A DNA stretch of 64,000 nucleotides from Anniella stebbinsi (taxonomy: Eukaryota; Chordata; Lepidosauria; Squamata; Anniellidae), in the NCBI GenBank assembly GCA_029215795.1, contig JARDYH010000007.1, positions 71,416,763-71,480,762 of the forward strand, in the 5' to 3' direction. Below, in pieces: positions 10,551 through 22,400 of the stretch (position 1 is its first letter; every line of letters starts with the position of its first letter). The notes below the pieces were generated by a model. It ran no database searches, was not told where the DNA came from, and was given only the letters and a program-made list of their open reading frames with translations. A program made the position numbers and the translations under genes.

Positions 10551-13500
10551 TGAACCCAAGGCATGGGTGTGGTGTGTGAGTGAAGTTGAAGAGCCCTGGG
10601 TATAGCTTCATCAGTGGGGAAGGAGTGAATTCTGGCAGAGGTCAGATGTGGCTTACCCCACATTGCAAATATAATTAATCAGCTGGCCCGAGTGTGATTA
10701 ATAATCTTCAGTTTCTGCTATAGCTACTTGAATTTCAGTATTTGGGAGGGGACATTCCCCCCCCCCCCCCACACACACACCTGTGTTCCAAGTCACATGT
10801 AATTATTCTTCAGGAGCACACCTCTCTCTGGTTTTGATGATGTAACCACATCCTCTTAAAATGTATTGCAGTTTTGCAATCTAATCTTGAATACATCCAA
10901 GAGAAAATTGAGCCTTGCTGTCAATCTCCTCTTCCTCCCTGCTGAAATCTGTGCCCCCCTCCACTGAAAGTTTAAATTGTGCCCTTTGGGGGGGGGGAAG
11001 TAGGGGAAGAACTGGGCTATGCTGAATTTAAAAAGAAAAAAGCACAGAGATGCAGCACGCACACACACAAAAAGTCACCGTTAAGTTTCTGCTTTTCATG
11101 CAAAAGCACAGGGGAAAAAATATCTTACAACATTAGCCACAGAGATCAACTCTCATCCATTTGCTGCTGCAACCCAAGTGCTCTCTCTTCCCCTCTGCAA
11201 CATGCTGCCTTGAATTGAGATCTGTCTCGGCACGAAGTCTACCGCTTAGCAGAAACTCGCCTCTCCTTTTGCAGTCATAAGATATTGAATTTCATGGCAG
11301 CCATCAAATTTCAGCAGCTCATAAGGCTGCACCGCACGTGTTACACCTCATGTTAACTTTTATGGATCTTTTCACAGACAGCTTCCCACTGGGGAAGGAG
11401 GACACCCATTGTGTCATCATTATAACCCCCCCCCCAAAATAAAAACATCCAAGCTCATCATTTTTAGAGGACAACTTAGGAGAATCAAGCTCTCTCAAAA
11501 TCTTCTGGCGGGGAGACATTCCCACGTAATGCCTCAGGATTCTGTGTGTGACTCAGAGGGCAAGAGGTGAGGCATCATTTAGGAAACTTTGGAAGAGTTG
11601 ACAACCTTTCTCCCTTATGGTAAATATTTGCAAAGCAGAGCCAGATTAAAGGTTTTCAAACAGCTGCACGACAGGCAGTAACTCAACAGGTGACACTTTA
11701 TCCTTACACCTCAATGCTGGGGGGAGGCTGCACCTGTTGAATTTCTTCCCAGCACTTCCCATCTTGTGAATGCCCTGCCACTCTTACTGATGAACAGTGC
11801 ACAGAGTATCCTTTTAGCAAAGAAAGATGACTAAAAACACTTTTTCTGAAGTTGGTAATCTTGCTTTGAAGCCCTATAGTTAGGAGCACTAGGGAGGTTT
11901 AGCTGCTCATAGGATATTCACCAACATTCCAAATCAACATTGGAGGGAGGAAAGAGAGAGCACTGTCCTAGTTCACTTGAGGCAATTAAAAGGTTAAGCT
12001 ATTCCTTGCCGCCTCCTGTTCCCTAGTGGCTTCATGCAAGGGTCCCTTTGGCCACAGATACCTGGGACATCATTGCATCTATAAAAGTTACTTTGACTAG
12101 AAAGACAGAGGCCAAACCCCAAGCTAACTAGTTTGTACCAGGAGAAGAGCAGCAGCACCAGCCATCCACGGAAGTGGGCTGCAGGTCAGCATCTAACGTT
12201 CCAGCCACTGTGCCATCCTGTCCATTCTCTGCTCTTATCTGGGATGATGTAGGACCGCTGGTTTTGCATGATATAGAGGCACTGCCTCTGACATATACAT
12301 AGACAGAAGGGATGATGGGTTTTTTATTAGGACTTAATATCCAACAGAGGCCTTTTATGGCTCCGGTTTCTGTAGAAGTGGGGAGTGCCGCTCGGTGCCT
12401 GACGTTGGCTTGGGCTGGTTTATATCCCCCTTGGGTACCATGGAGAACGCTGGTGATAAAAGAGAAAAAAAAACTGATGCCGCATGCTCCAAACAGCCAC
12501 CATTGCAAGATTTTGTGATTTTTTATTTTGATGAAAGGAAGTGCCGGATGGGGGGACATTCAAACTGCACACTGCAGAGACAGGCATGATATACGCTCGC
12601 TCTTCCCTACACCACCACCACCCTATGTGCTGGTATGCAAATAATAGCAAAGCAAAACTGAAATTCAAGACGTATTGCTGCTTCCTGGCCTTAGAGCTAG
12701 CACAACAGCTCCAGTAAAAAGGCTCTGGATTTTGGTGCAGGACTAGCAGAAAAGAGGTCTCAAGAAAAGCGAAATGGGTTATATTTGCAAGCAGAGCCTG
12801 CCCCCCCCTCCAAAGCAGGAGAGCTGCCCCCAGACCTTTTCCCACTATCCACCGGAATAAATGGCTACATAATTATTTAGCCCTGGTTATGGGTTTGAGG
12901 ATTAATCAGAAATTCAGGCCCTGCTGCAGTCAATTCAGGGCCAGGCCAAGAGGAAAAAAACCTGCACCCCCTGTCCATTTATACCCCCTTTATTTGCCCT
13001 CATTTGCTTCTTGAGGATTTGAGAAGAAGGGAGGTTAACCGTCCCCTTATTAAAAGAGAGATGCCTTTCCTAGATACGAAGTTTTGTAGAATATTATCTT
13101 CTTTGATCTGCCAAAGAGGAAAATTGGCAGTAATGAAAAAGAAACAGAGAAAATAGGGAACATGTTATTCAGTGAAGGGGCTGGAGTCATGTTTTTAAAT
13201 CTTGCAACGCACACCTTTGTGTGGTGGCTTCCTGACTTACTCTCATCTTTTTATTATAAGTAAAAAAAAAAACTTTAAAAGGTAGCATCAATCTGAATAG
13301 GAAAGGACTAGAGCTTGTCTGGACAGGCAGAGGGCAAAGAGCAGCCTCTGAGCAGAAAATCATCTCTCACCCTCATACAGGGAAGCAGAGACTTGCAGGC
13401 AAGTAGCAACCAACCCAGAAAAGGGGAGAGAGGATTCCTATATACATAACAGCATCTCTGCTCTCCCAGACACTTTTGGTCCCAATAGTTCCACTTCCCA

Positions 13501-13771
13501 GCTTCTAAAAATAATAATAAGACAATGGATACCTCAAACATATACACACAAAAACAGTCACTGTACATTGATGAAATCCCCGCCATCCCATAGTCAGAAG
13601 AAGCTGGATCTTGAAAGTGGCAAAAAGAAGAAGAAGAAGAAAAGAATCCATTTCAACCTGGGAGAAAGGAAAGGAAAAAGGTTAATAAGCCAGCAGAGGG
13701 CACTGTAAAGTCTTAGCTTAAGTGGCCCCATACTTCTCTAGCCATCCACAGCAATGGCATCTACTCCAGTG
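10551..13771. other. Intergenic, no gene recognised
   Basis: Single-copy-looking sequence with small C/A and G runs (10759-10782, 10985-10998) and AC-rich patches. Several open frames on both strands (for example 12128-12559 and 12420-12845, minus) show no domain, splice context or codon regularity, and I do not call them genes. Confidence 0.5.
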
Positions 13772-13905
13772 GTCTCCAACCTTGGTTCTCCAGATGATGG
13801 ACTACGTCTTCCAGCATCCCTGACCATTGGCCATGGTGAGTGTGGATGATGGTAGCTGTAGTCCAAGAATGTCTGGGGACCCAAGGTTGGGGAATACTGA
13901 ACTAA
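13772..13905. mobile_element. Palindromic MITE, family A
   Basis: First of about eighteen copies of a roughly 100-130 bp element whose ends read CCAACCTGGTGCCCTCCAGA and its complement, around a core like GGACTACAACTCCCA. The two halves are inverted copies of each other, so each element folds into one hairpin. No transposase is present; it is non-autonomous. The superfamily is not determined here. Confidence 0.75.
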
Positions 13906-16049
13906 GGGGTCCTAGCCCTGATTCACTTTGAGAGGCGCCTCCAGTTTCGAGCTGAATGCAGCCATTTGCGCAGCAAACAATACCAATTAAATAGGCCATT
14001 TCCCCACAGAGATAAAAAGGTAGAACAGCTCCCTTTATCGGAACCATAGTCTTGACACCCACTTGAATGAAAACAGGAAAATGGGGCTGTATGCTTAGAC
14101 CCTCCCCAGCCTGCCATTTCTACGGGGCACCTATAATTTATTGAGTGGTTCTTGATTCAAAGTTTCTGACGCTCATTCTGTTTTTCTGAAGTTGTTTCTT
14201 AGGCTGCATCCAGGCAGCTGCTTTAATGCTGTAGCACAGGAGTGGGGGATCTTTTTTCTATTGAGGGCCACATTCCCCTGGAGGTAATTTATTTGGGTTG
14301 GCTGTAGGCAGGGCCAGAGCCTCCTCTCTCTTTCTGACACTGCTTTCCCTCCCTCCCTCCCTCCCACCCACCCAGCGGGCTGCCAGGGAAGAGAGAGAAA
14401 CTATTGTTTCAAAAGAGTTTTTGAAATTAGACTGAGGGCCAGGAGAGGACATAGACATGCCCCTTTCCCCTGGCTCCACCCCTTTCTGCTAACCACCAAT
14501 CATTTCGTGATTTCCCAGCTTTTGTGCTCTCCCCCCCATCTTTTCCTTCTTCTTAAGGTGCCTTCACCTATCAGAGGTTAGCTATCATTACAGCCATTTT
14601 TGTTTTTGATGGCGCTGCTCTAAATTCTAAAGCAGCTGTCCTGTAGGTTCAGCACCTTGGACAGCTAGAGTTCTGGCTCGTTCTGGCTGAAACCCAGAAT
14701 GGATTCACAGCCCGACTGAAATCGGAGACACCAGCCTCCACTGCCCTGCACTAAACCGTAATGGAAGGTGGTGCTCTTTTGAACTGCCCTGCCTGGTCCT
14801 GCACTGACCTTTGCATAACCAGATACAAACAAAGAGAAGAAGAAGGTTCTGCAGAAGAGGGAATTTGGGCAGATGCAGCTTATCACGCAGGGGAGAAGCA
14901 GCTTTAGCATAAGACAAGGCAAGGCAGACACCTTAGAAGGCAGATTTTGGCTGGCAAGACGAGGGGTGGGGCCGGCTCGCCCATGAGGCAGGCTGCATCC
15001 CCTGCTCAAGCAGCAGATTGCACCTTGCCAGGAGGGCCACTGCCACATCAGCCCCGCTCGCTCGCTGTGGCAAATGCCACAAGGGAAAAGCAACTAGCAG
15101 GACTCCTTGAAGGAGCAGCCTCCTTCCCCCATCTCTTGCTCTGACCCCTTTCCCAAAGCAAGAGATCAGATGGGCAGGCTTTCCAGAGAGGCTGCCCATC
15201 CAATCTCTTACTTTGGGAGAAGGCTCAGAGTGAGGGATGGGGCAAGTGGGCACTCTCGGGAATTGCACAAGAGCATCTGTGCATTAGCCTTAGCTCATGC
15301 TCAGCTTCTTATGGCAAGGGGACACATGAGTCCAAGCACATGCCCATGTCCCGCTGAATGTACAGCAGATCTGTGGTGGGAGGGGAGTTGTGTGTGGGGG
15401 GGAAACCAGAAATGATGTGGAATCTCTTGCAATTTTTGTTTTGCTGCTTAGCAGTCCTAGGGGGCTCCTTTGAAGATGGAGGGGTTTTAACCCTTTCTTC
15501 CATGCCTGTATTCCAATAGAAATCCACCAAAATCCACTATTAATTCAGTGGCGTGGGGGGGGGGAGGTGTGGGTCAGGGGGATGGCAACAACCTATACCT
15601 GTTCACAGGTCACAGGAGGGGGGGAAAAACCCTCTCTCTCCTGGTGCACCACTTCCCCAATCTTCAAAACAGTCCCATGACATAACAGCAACAAAAAAAA
15701 CCTTACTCATCAATAGGGGAATTGTGCCATTGAGATCTGACTCTGAGAAACACAGAACTTGGTCTTTATGTTGCCTGAAATCTGTGCCTGCATTAAGTCT
15801 TATTTAACCACATGGGGGAGGAGTATATATCACAGATTGCTCTTGATATGCAAGAAGATTCCCGCAAAGACACTCAGGAAACCCAGATGTTGTGCCAATT
15901 TCTAGATCCCCCTATGGAATGCTGAATTGAGGAATCCTCAACAATGAACAAACCTTCCCCCTAGATTTCAGAAACAAGGGGAAAGAAGACAACAGGCAGG
16001 AAAAAGGAGGGGCATTCCAGTCCTGGCAGGTCTACCAACCTGTGCTCCC
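13906..16049. other. Intergenic gap up to the Ig gene 3' end
   Basis: No gene is supported. Low-complexity CCCT repeats lie at 14345-14375 and G runs at 15550-15562. The only structured element is the hairpin at 15133-15236. Confidence 0.5.
15133..15236. repeat. Imperfect inverted repeat
   Basis: AAGCAAGAGATCAGATGGGC is followed, after GCTTTCCAGAG, by its imperfect complement GCCCATCCAATCTCTTACTTT. Outer parts (TCTGACCC...CAGAGTGAGGGATGGGGC) extend the pairing. It resembles the other palindromic elements, but I found no second copy. Confidence 0.55.
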
Positions 16050-16055
16050 TTTATT
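16050..16055 (-). promoter_or_regulatory. Poly(A) signal overlapping the Ig gene stop codon
   Basis: On the minus strand the sequence ATGTAATAAAGG contains both the stop TAA and an AATAAA starting inside it. If used, the 3'UTR would be only some 15-30 bases. Confidence 0.65.
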
Positions 16056-16144
16056 ACATCACCAGGGGGTGTGTATCCCCTACGACCGAAGGCACAGACT
16101 CCAGGCTGCCTTTGTAGATAGGGGTGCGCTGACCAGAGTCTTGC
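16054..16144 (-). CDS. Terminal exon of the Ig gene (cytoplasmic tail)
   Basis: A strong acceptor (GTCTTTCTCTCTCCAG) opens this exon. It joins in phase to exon 6 if the donor CCA|GTGAGT at 16600-16595 is used. The joined frame adds QDSGQRTPIYKGSLESVPSV and ends HPLVM-stop at 16054-16056. Without splicing, exon 6 would stop at a TGA (16599-16597) that lies inside the donor hexamer itself, so an ORF-only view ends the protein 29 residues too early. The tail holds an IYKGSL tyrosine and a serine-rich stretch, but no known signalling motif that I recognise. Confidence 0.75.
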
Positions 16145-19100
16145 CTGGAGAGAGAAAGACAACAACGTTCCGGTTTTAGTTTTTCCATCACTTGATAAAA
16201 TGTGTGAACTGAAAAATATTGAGATTAAGCAGGCATAGGGGTGATACGGGGGCTGTACTGCACACATCAACACGATGTGGAGGGAAGTAAATTAGTATTT
16301 CTTGCTTGTGGTGAACATGTGTGAACGGGGCTCCATTAAACTAATTAAGCATAATCGTCCAAGGAAGGCTGTGAATAAAGAATGCTTGGGTTGGAACCGG
16401 CATCTGTGCAAGCCGGAGTGGAGACTCTTCATTATCCTTTTTTTTAAAGGTAAAGTAACACTCATAGGCTACAGATTTGAACTATAGAGTTGAGAAGAGA
16501 CCCAGCAGGCTATCAAGCTCAATTCTGCTGTCCACGAATACCCACAGCCTCAAAGGCACCCGTCTCCCCACAAAGCCATACAATTCCACAAGGCACTCAC
16601 TGGGCCGCTTTCTTCTTGGCAGCTGCTGCCCGCCGACGGGGGATTAGGAAGGCGAAGACTGTGATCAGCAGCAGCAGCAGTACGGCAGGCAGCGCCACAG
16701 CCAGGGCCAGCATTGGGGTGCTGAGCGACATCAAAGACTCTGGAGAAGGCAAGTTAGACACAAGTGAGGTGTCAGCACCTAAGTTGTGGCAAGGTTCAAC
16801 ACAGCTAAACTCCATTATTCCCTCCAGCAAGATACAGCCATCCACACACACATAGGCCACCCGCAGAGGAAACATTCAATTTCTACCCTATTTATACAGC
16901 GCGGATGCCTCTATTACAGGGGTGCACTCAACGGGCCCTTTCGCAGCAGCAAGCAGACCTGAAAAGCTGTTTTTCCCAGGCTGATGGGATGCCTCGACAC
17001 TTCCTGGAAAGCAACATACTCAAGGCTGTGGGTGGCTACTGAAGGAAATGCTAGCGGTGCTTTTTTAAAAGAAAGAACCCTGAGAAAAGCCAGAATGGCT
17101 TGTTGAAATCTGGAACGACGAATCCTGAAGCTGGCTTTGATTCTAGGCGATGCCTGCATTGGCTGATGTACAGAGATTAAGATTTGTCTAAATGCATACA
17201 GATAAGATTTGTCTCACTGTAGATTTGCAAATAATTTATGTAGTTAAAAAAAAAATACCCAAAGATACGGAAAGACTTTGAGAGCTCCAAAGACTTCCCG
17301 GAATGTCTCATGGCTCTGGGGATGGATTGCAGACAGGGGGGCAGTGAGGAAAATCAGTGCACAGGCTAAGTGAAGCAGACAGTTTTCTTCCAGAAAAACA
17401 AACATAAGAAATGCTTTGCAGCAGGATGGGGAACCAATGGTCCTCCAGGTGTTGTTGGATTCCCAACTCCCATCAGACCCAGCCAGCATGGGCAATGACC
17501 AAGAACAATGGGAGTTGTAGTCCAACTTCCCCAAACCCTGCCATGCAGGATCACACGGAAGGCCGCTGCTTCCCACCTCACAGGGTTGTTGTGATGATAA
17601 GTGAAGACGAGGAGGAGGATCATGAAAGTCGGCTTGGGTTCCTTGCAAGAGGAAAAAGGGCGGGAAAGAAACATGATGAATAAATTAAAAATTAAACTAC
17701 CTACCATGTAGGAAAAGATTGGATCCAGATTTAGTCATACTTAATAGTAGACCCATTGAAATCAATGGGACTTAAGATAGTCCTGACTGATTTACGTCCC
17801 ACTGATTTTAATGAGCCTATTCTAAGTATGACTAAGAGTGGATCCAACCTACTTTTCCAACAGCAACTATGCAGCTGCTTCAGGACATTCACAAGCAGGG
17901 CACGAAAGGTGCGGCCTTTTCCTGTTGTTTGTCCCTGGCATGTGGTGTTCCGAGGTATACTTCCTGGGTTCGTGGAGGCTCCACCTATCATGATGGGTCT
18001 ATACATCCACGCTTTTGTGCAAGGTTGAAATCCTTTACATACTTATTGGGGGAGTCAGCACCATTGAACATAGGACTTACTTCTATGTAAACATGCACAG
18101 GATGTGGCTGCAATATAGTACTTCGTGTGTCAGTGGTCAAGCAAAAAACAAATTCTGGGGGTTAAGACCTGAGGAGGCCACTGTTGTGGGGAGGGGGTCA
18201 ACTGCTCATACTCAGAAAGGGGGCATACAATTAATGGTAGGGTGACCAACTGTCATGATTTCCCCACATTTGTCCTGATTTTTGTTCTATCCTGGGTGTC
18301 AGGGGGGAATTTTTGTAATGTCCTGGAATGACACACTTTCCCCTTTAAGGCTGCTATTAGCATGGCGGGGGAGGGGGGAATGACATGCTCTCTGGAGGCA
18401 CGTCATTCCCCCCACCCCGCTCCAATGAGGGTCTTAAAGGGGAAAGTGTGCCATTCCTGGACATTATAGAAAAGGCCCCAATTGTAGTGGGGGTGGGATG
18501 AAAAGCTTTCCCCTCCTCCACTCCAATTAGGGCCTTTAAGGTGATGGGGGGGGGGGGGAACGACATGCTTTCTGAGGTTCCGGAAAGCCGGTCTCCTGGC
18601 CCACCACCACCACCACTGGGTGTCCTCTTTTTTGGTTTCCAAATGTGGCCACCCTAATTAATGGCCTACACAAGGCATCCCAGCGCCTGGACTTCACCCT
18701 CCAGACATATAGAGTACTTCTATAAACAGCTCCTAGCTTCACCAATCAAAAGCCATTGTGCTGCCATTTTGTTTTTCCCCTCCTTAATGGTTCTCTTGTG
18801 GATGATGGAAGAAGGGGAGAGTTACAAATGGAAGGCAGGATCCTTTGGACCCCCGGTAAAATTACGTGTCTGCACAGCAGAAGCCTCGACCGGAAGCAAC
18901 CTCAGGCAGGGCTAAGTGGGTGCCGGCAAAGGATTCTCACCGAATGAAAATGCACGCTCGGTCTTCCCCACATACAGACGGATGGACTTGCTCTCGGCCA
19001 GCTGGGGCAAGGTGGGATGCTGGGCCTGGCAAATGTAGGTCCCTGCTTGCTCCTGGTTCACCTTGACAAGATTTAACATACTGGACGCCACAATCCAGTC

Positions 19101-19440
19101 ATCCCCCTGTTGTGGGAGAGAAGAGATGTTAAAATTCCAAGCATCAAAATCAAGCCTTAGCTTGAGCCAGGCCACAAGCCTCAAATGTTAGGGCTGAGCG
19201 GATAACCTAGCTGTGACAGCAGCAGTCCACACAAAGCAGCAAGAGCTGAAATCCTTGCGGCGCAATACGTTTAAAGTTCCTTAGTTTTTTATCATGTAAA
19301 CTCATGTTTGGGGCAATCATCCCAGTGCCTTTGTACTCACTGTCTGAAGACAGGAGCAGTTTTACTTCTGAGGAAACCCTGAGGGAGTCAAAGAATTCTT
19401 GTTCATTTCCCTTTCTTCTAATCAAAAGTTTAGAAACTTG

Positions 19441-19484
<44 letters not shown>

Positions 19485-22400
19485 GCAGCTGCTGAGAATT
19501 CAGAGGAGGATAGTGGGATATCCCTGACCAACTGGTTGGCCCCAGACAGGCCTTCTTGTGGCTACAACCTTGAATGAGTGCATGGGAAACGCACTGGGTT
19601 ACAATAGCGGTGGATTTGTCCTTAAAAAAAGCTACTGGAAATCCCACACCTTCTAAAATGGACATCTTCCTTCTAATCTGTGTTGAGTTACAACAGCCCC
19701 ACTGCTGCAGTGTATCCTTCAGCCCCCTCAGAACAAAATGACCACGTTCAGATGACACGCTAAGCCATGGTGGGTAAGCATTTTGAGCTAAACATTATGG
19801 CTTAGAGTGTCGTGTGAACCATGACTTAGTGACCCTGTTCAGAAGATGCTTTAAACCATGGCTTTAACCACGGTGAATAAGACAAAAAGCCTTATTCACC
19901 ATGATTAAAGCCAGGGTTTAAGGTGTCTCCTGAACAGGGCCACTGTTTCGTTTGAACCATTCCCAATCATGGTGGCTGGCTACATAAGCAGTTTAAACTC
20001 GTTACTAACCATTTGCTGCAAAAGGGTTAGCGGCCTAACCATGGTTTAGCGTGTTGTTTGAACAGGCCCAATGCCTGCTACAACCTTTCACCGTCGATAT
20101 CACATCACAAAGAGAAAAGTGTTGGCCACACACATTTTGGCACCAGAGGTAAAAAAAACGAGGCCTGGGACTACATGTTATGAGGTAAACACAGCCTTCC
20201 CATCCATATGTTTACCTCACAATACTAATGTAGGGACTGGGGGATGCTGGCAAGATGCCTGAATGAGCAAAGTAACAATGGGAAAGGGTACTTAACCCTT
20301 TCCCAACAGCTCATTTTCCCTTGGAAATTCCACCCCCTCCAAATAATGTTAATCTAGTTTTCCTGTCAGGCTCTGAGCTTATATACAAGTAAGCCAAGCT
20401 CAGGTGAAAATGGCTTTGGAGTTGGGGTGGGGGGTAGACCAGGAAGAAAGCAACACAGTTTCTTCAACAAATGTTGCCTCAGCAGCAATCGATCAGGGAA
20501 ACAAGAACAATGAATTTGCGGGCTGGGGGGGGGGGGGGAGAGAGCATATTTCAGGAAATATCCCCAGAATGTAAGAACAAAAAATGCCCTGAAGAAATAG
20601 GACAAACATGTGGTATAGCCCTAATCAGTGCACATGTGTAAGGTCCCTTCCTTCCCCATGAGGCATAATCTCTTTTGACTTCTGTGCTGTAACGGCGGTC
20701 CGTTCCTCTGCTGAACTCAAGCGCAGCAGATGAGGGGTCTCGCAGTTCACCTGCCGCAGGAGAGATCCTCCTGCTCCTTCCCTCTAATGATCTCACCTCT
20801 CGGCTCCATTGGTAGCGTGGGGTCTGTGAGGCATCTGCTGTGCAGTGAAGTTTCACATCCTCGCCTTCAAGCACAGTGAGGGAACCCCCAACCGTCCCGC
20901 ACCAGGTATTGGCGCGACTGAGGAAGATGCTGCGGAGATCTGGGGAAGGACAGAGAGAGAGAAATGGATTTGTGCCACTTGTCACAGATGAGATTCTACT
21001 GCTGGCTAGCACACAAAGGAGAGATCTACTACATTACACATACAGGCTTTATCCGGGTTTAAAATGCAATGGCTCCTGCCTCCACTCCAAAGTATCCTTG
21101 GAACTTAGTGAGCCTGCTGAGAATACAGCCTCTCAGAATGACAAAATTCCCTGGGAAGAAGAATTGACAATGAAACCAGCTAAAGGATGCTTCCAGACCA
21201 GCCTTTTATTCTGTAATCGCTCTGTCTCCTTTACAGTTTTACGGGGTGGTGGTGGTGGTGTTCCAGATGATGTCATCTTCCATTTGCAGCCACGGTCCCC
21301 TCCCAGTGTTCTCCCATCACTTCTAATGTCTTTTCTTTTCCCACAAAAAAATATGTTAAAGAGGAAAAGACAGAACAGGTGCAAAAGGTGTTTTGACTGG
21401 TAGTGCTAGCAGCCCTCCCTCTGGAAACACCCTGACCATAGTGGAGATACACTCCTCAGACAAGCTTTAAACGTTTAAATTGGAAGGAAAACTGACCTTC
21501 CCAGTTCCTGAGAGAGCTGTGATGACCCATGCAGAAGATGCCCCAAAGGCTGATCTTCAATATGACCTCAATCATTTGGAGAGTGGTGTGTGGAAGGAAA
21601 TGCAGAATACTGCTAATGAGCTGCTATAAGGGCAGCCATGCTGGATCAGAGCAAAGTCGTACCTAGTCCAGCATTTTGTTCACGCAACGGCTAACCAGAT
21701 GCCTGTGGGAAGCCCACAAGTGAATGTGAACACAATAGCATATCGCCTCTGATAGTAGAGCCATCATCATCAGGAGCCATTGCTAGCCATGAATTTGTCT
21801 GACCCCCTTTTAAAGCTGTCCAAGTTGGTGGCTATCGCTATATCTTGTGGTAGTGAATTCCATAGTTTAACTTTGGTCTATGTGAACAAATACATGCTTT
21901 TATCTATCCTGATAATAGATGATCCTGGGTTCTTGGATGATGAGAAGAGAAAAACTACCCCCTATCCACTCTCTGAACACCATGCATAATTTTATACACC
22001 TCTATCAGGACCCCCTTACTTGCCTTTGTTCTAAGTTAAAGAGCCCCAAACACTGTAACCTTTTCTCATAAGGGATTTGCTCCAGCCTCTTGATCATTTT
22101 CCACTTTTACTAGCTCTACAATATCCCTTTTGAGGCACAGAGACCAGAACGTTCACAGTACTCCAAATGGGATCACACCACAAATTTGGATACGGGCATT
22201 ATGATACTGGCAGTTTTATTTTCAATTCCTTTCCTAATGATCCCCTACATAGAACCTGCCTTTCTCACAGCAGTTATACACTCGGTTGACATTTCAATCG
22301 AGTTACACTCCTAGTCCTAAGTAAGTAAATGTATTACACGCACTCTTTATATTGGCTCTTCTTTATATTAGCTCTTCGATGTCCTGTATCTTTTTAACCT

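Noticed and set aside
12128..12845. Two overlapping minus-strand frames of about 140 codons
   Set aside because: No conserved domain, signal or exon structure; base composition is like the surrounding intergenic DNA.
16597..16599. TGA as the end of the Ig protein
   Set aside because: It lies inside a GTGAGT donor, and an in-phase exon with a good acceptor, stop and poly(A) signal follows at 16144-16054.
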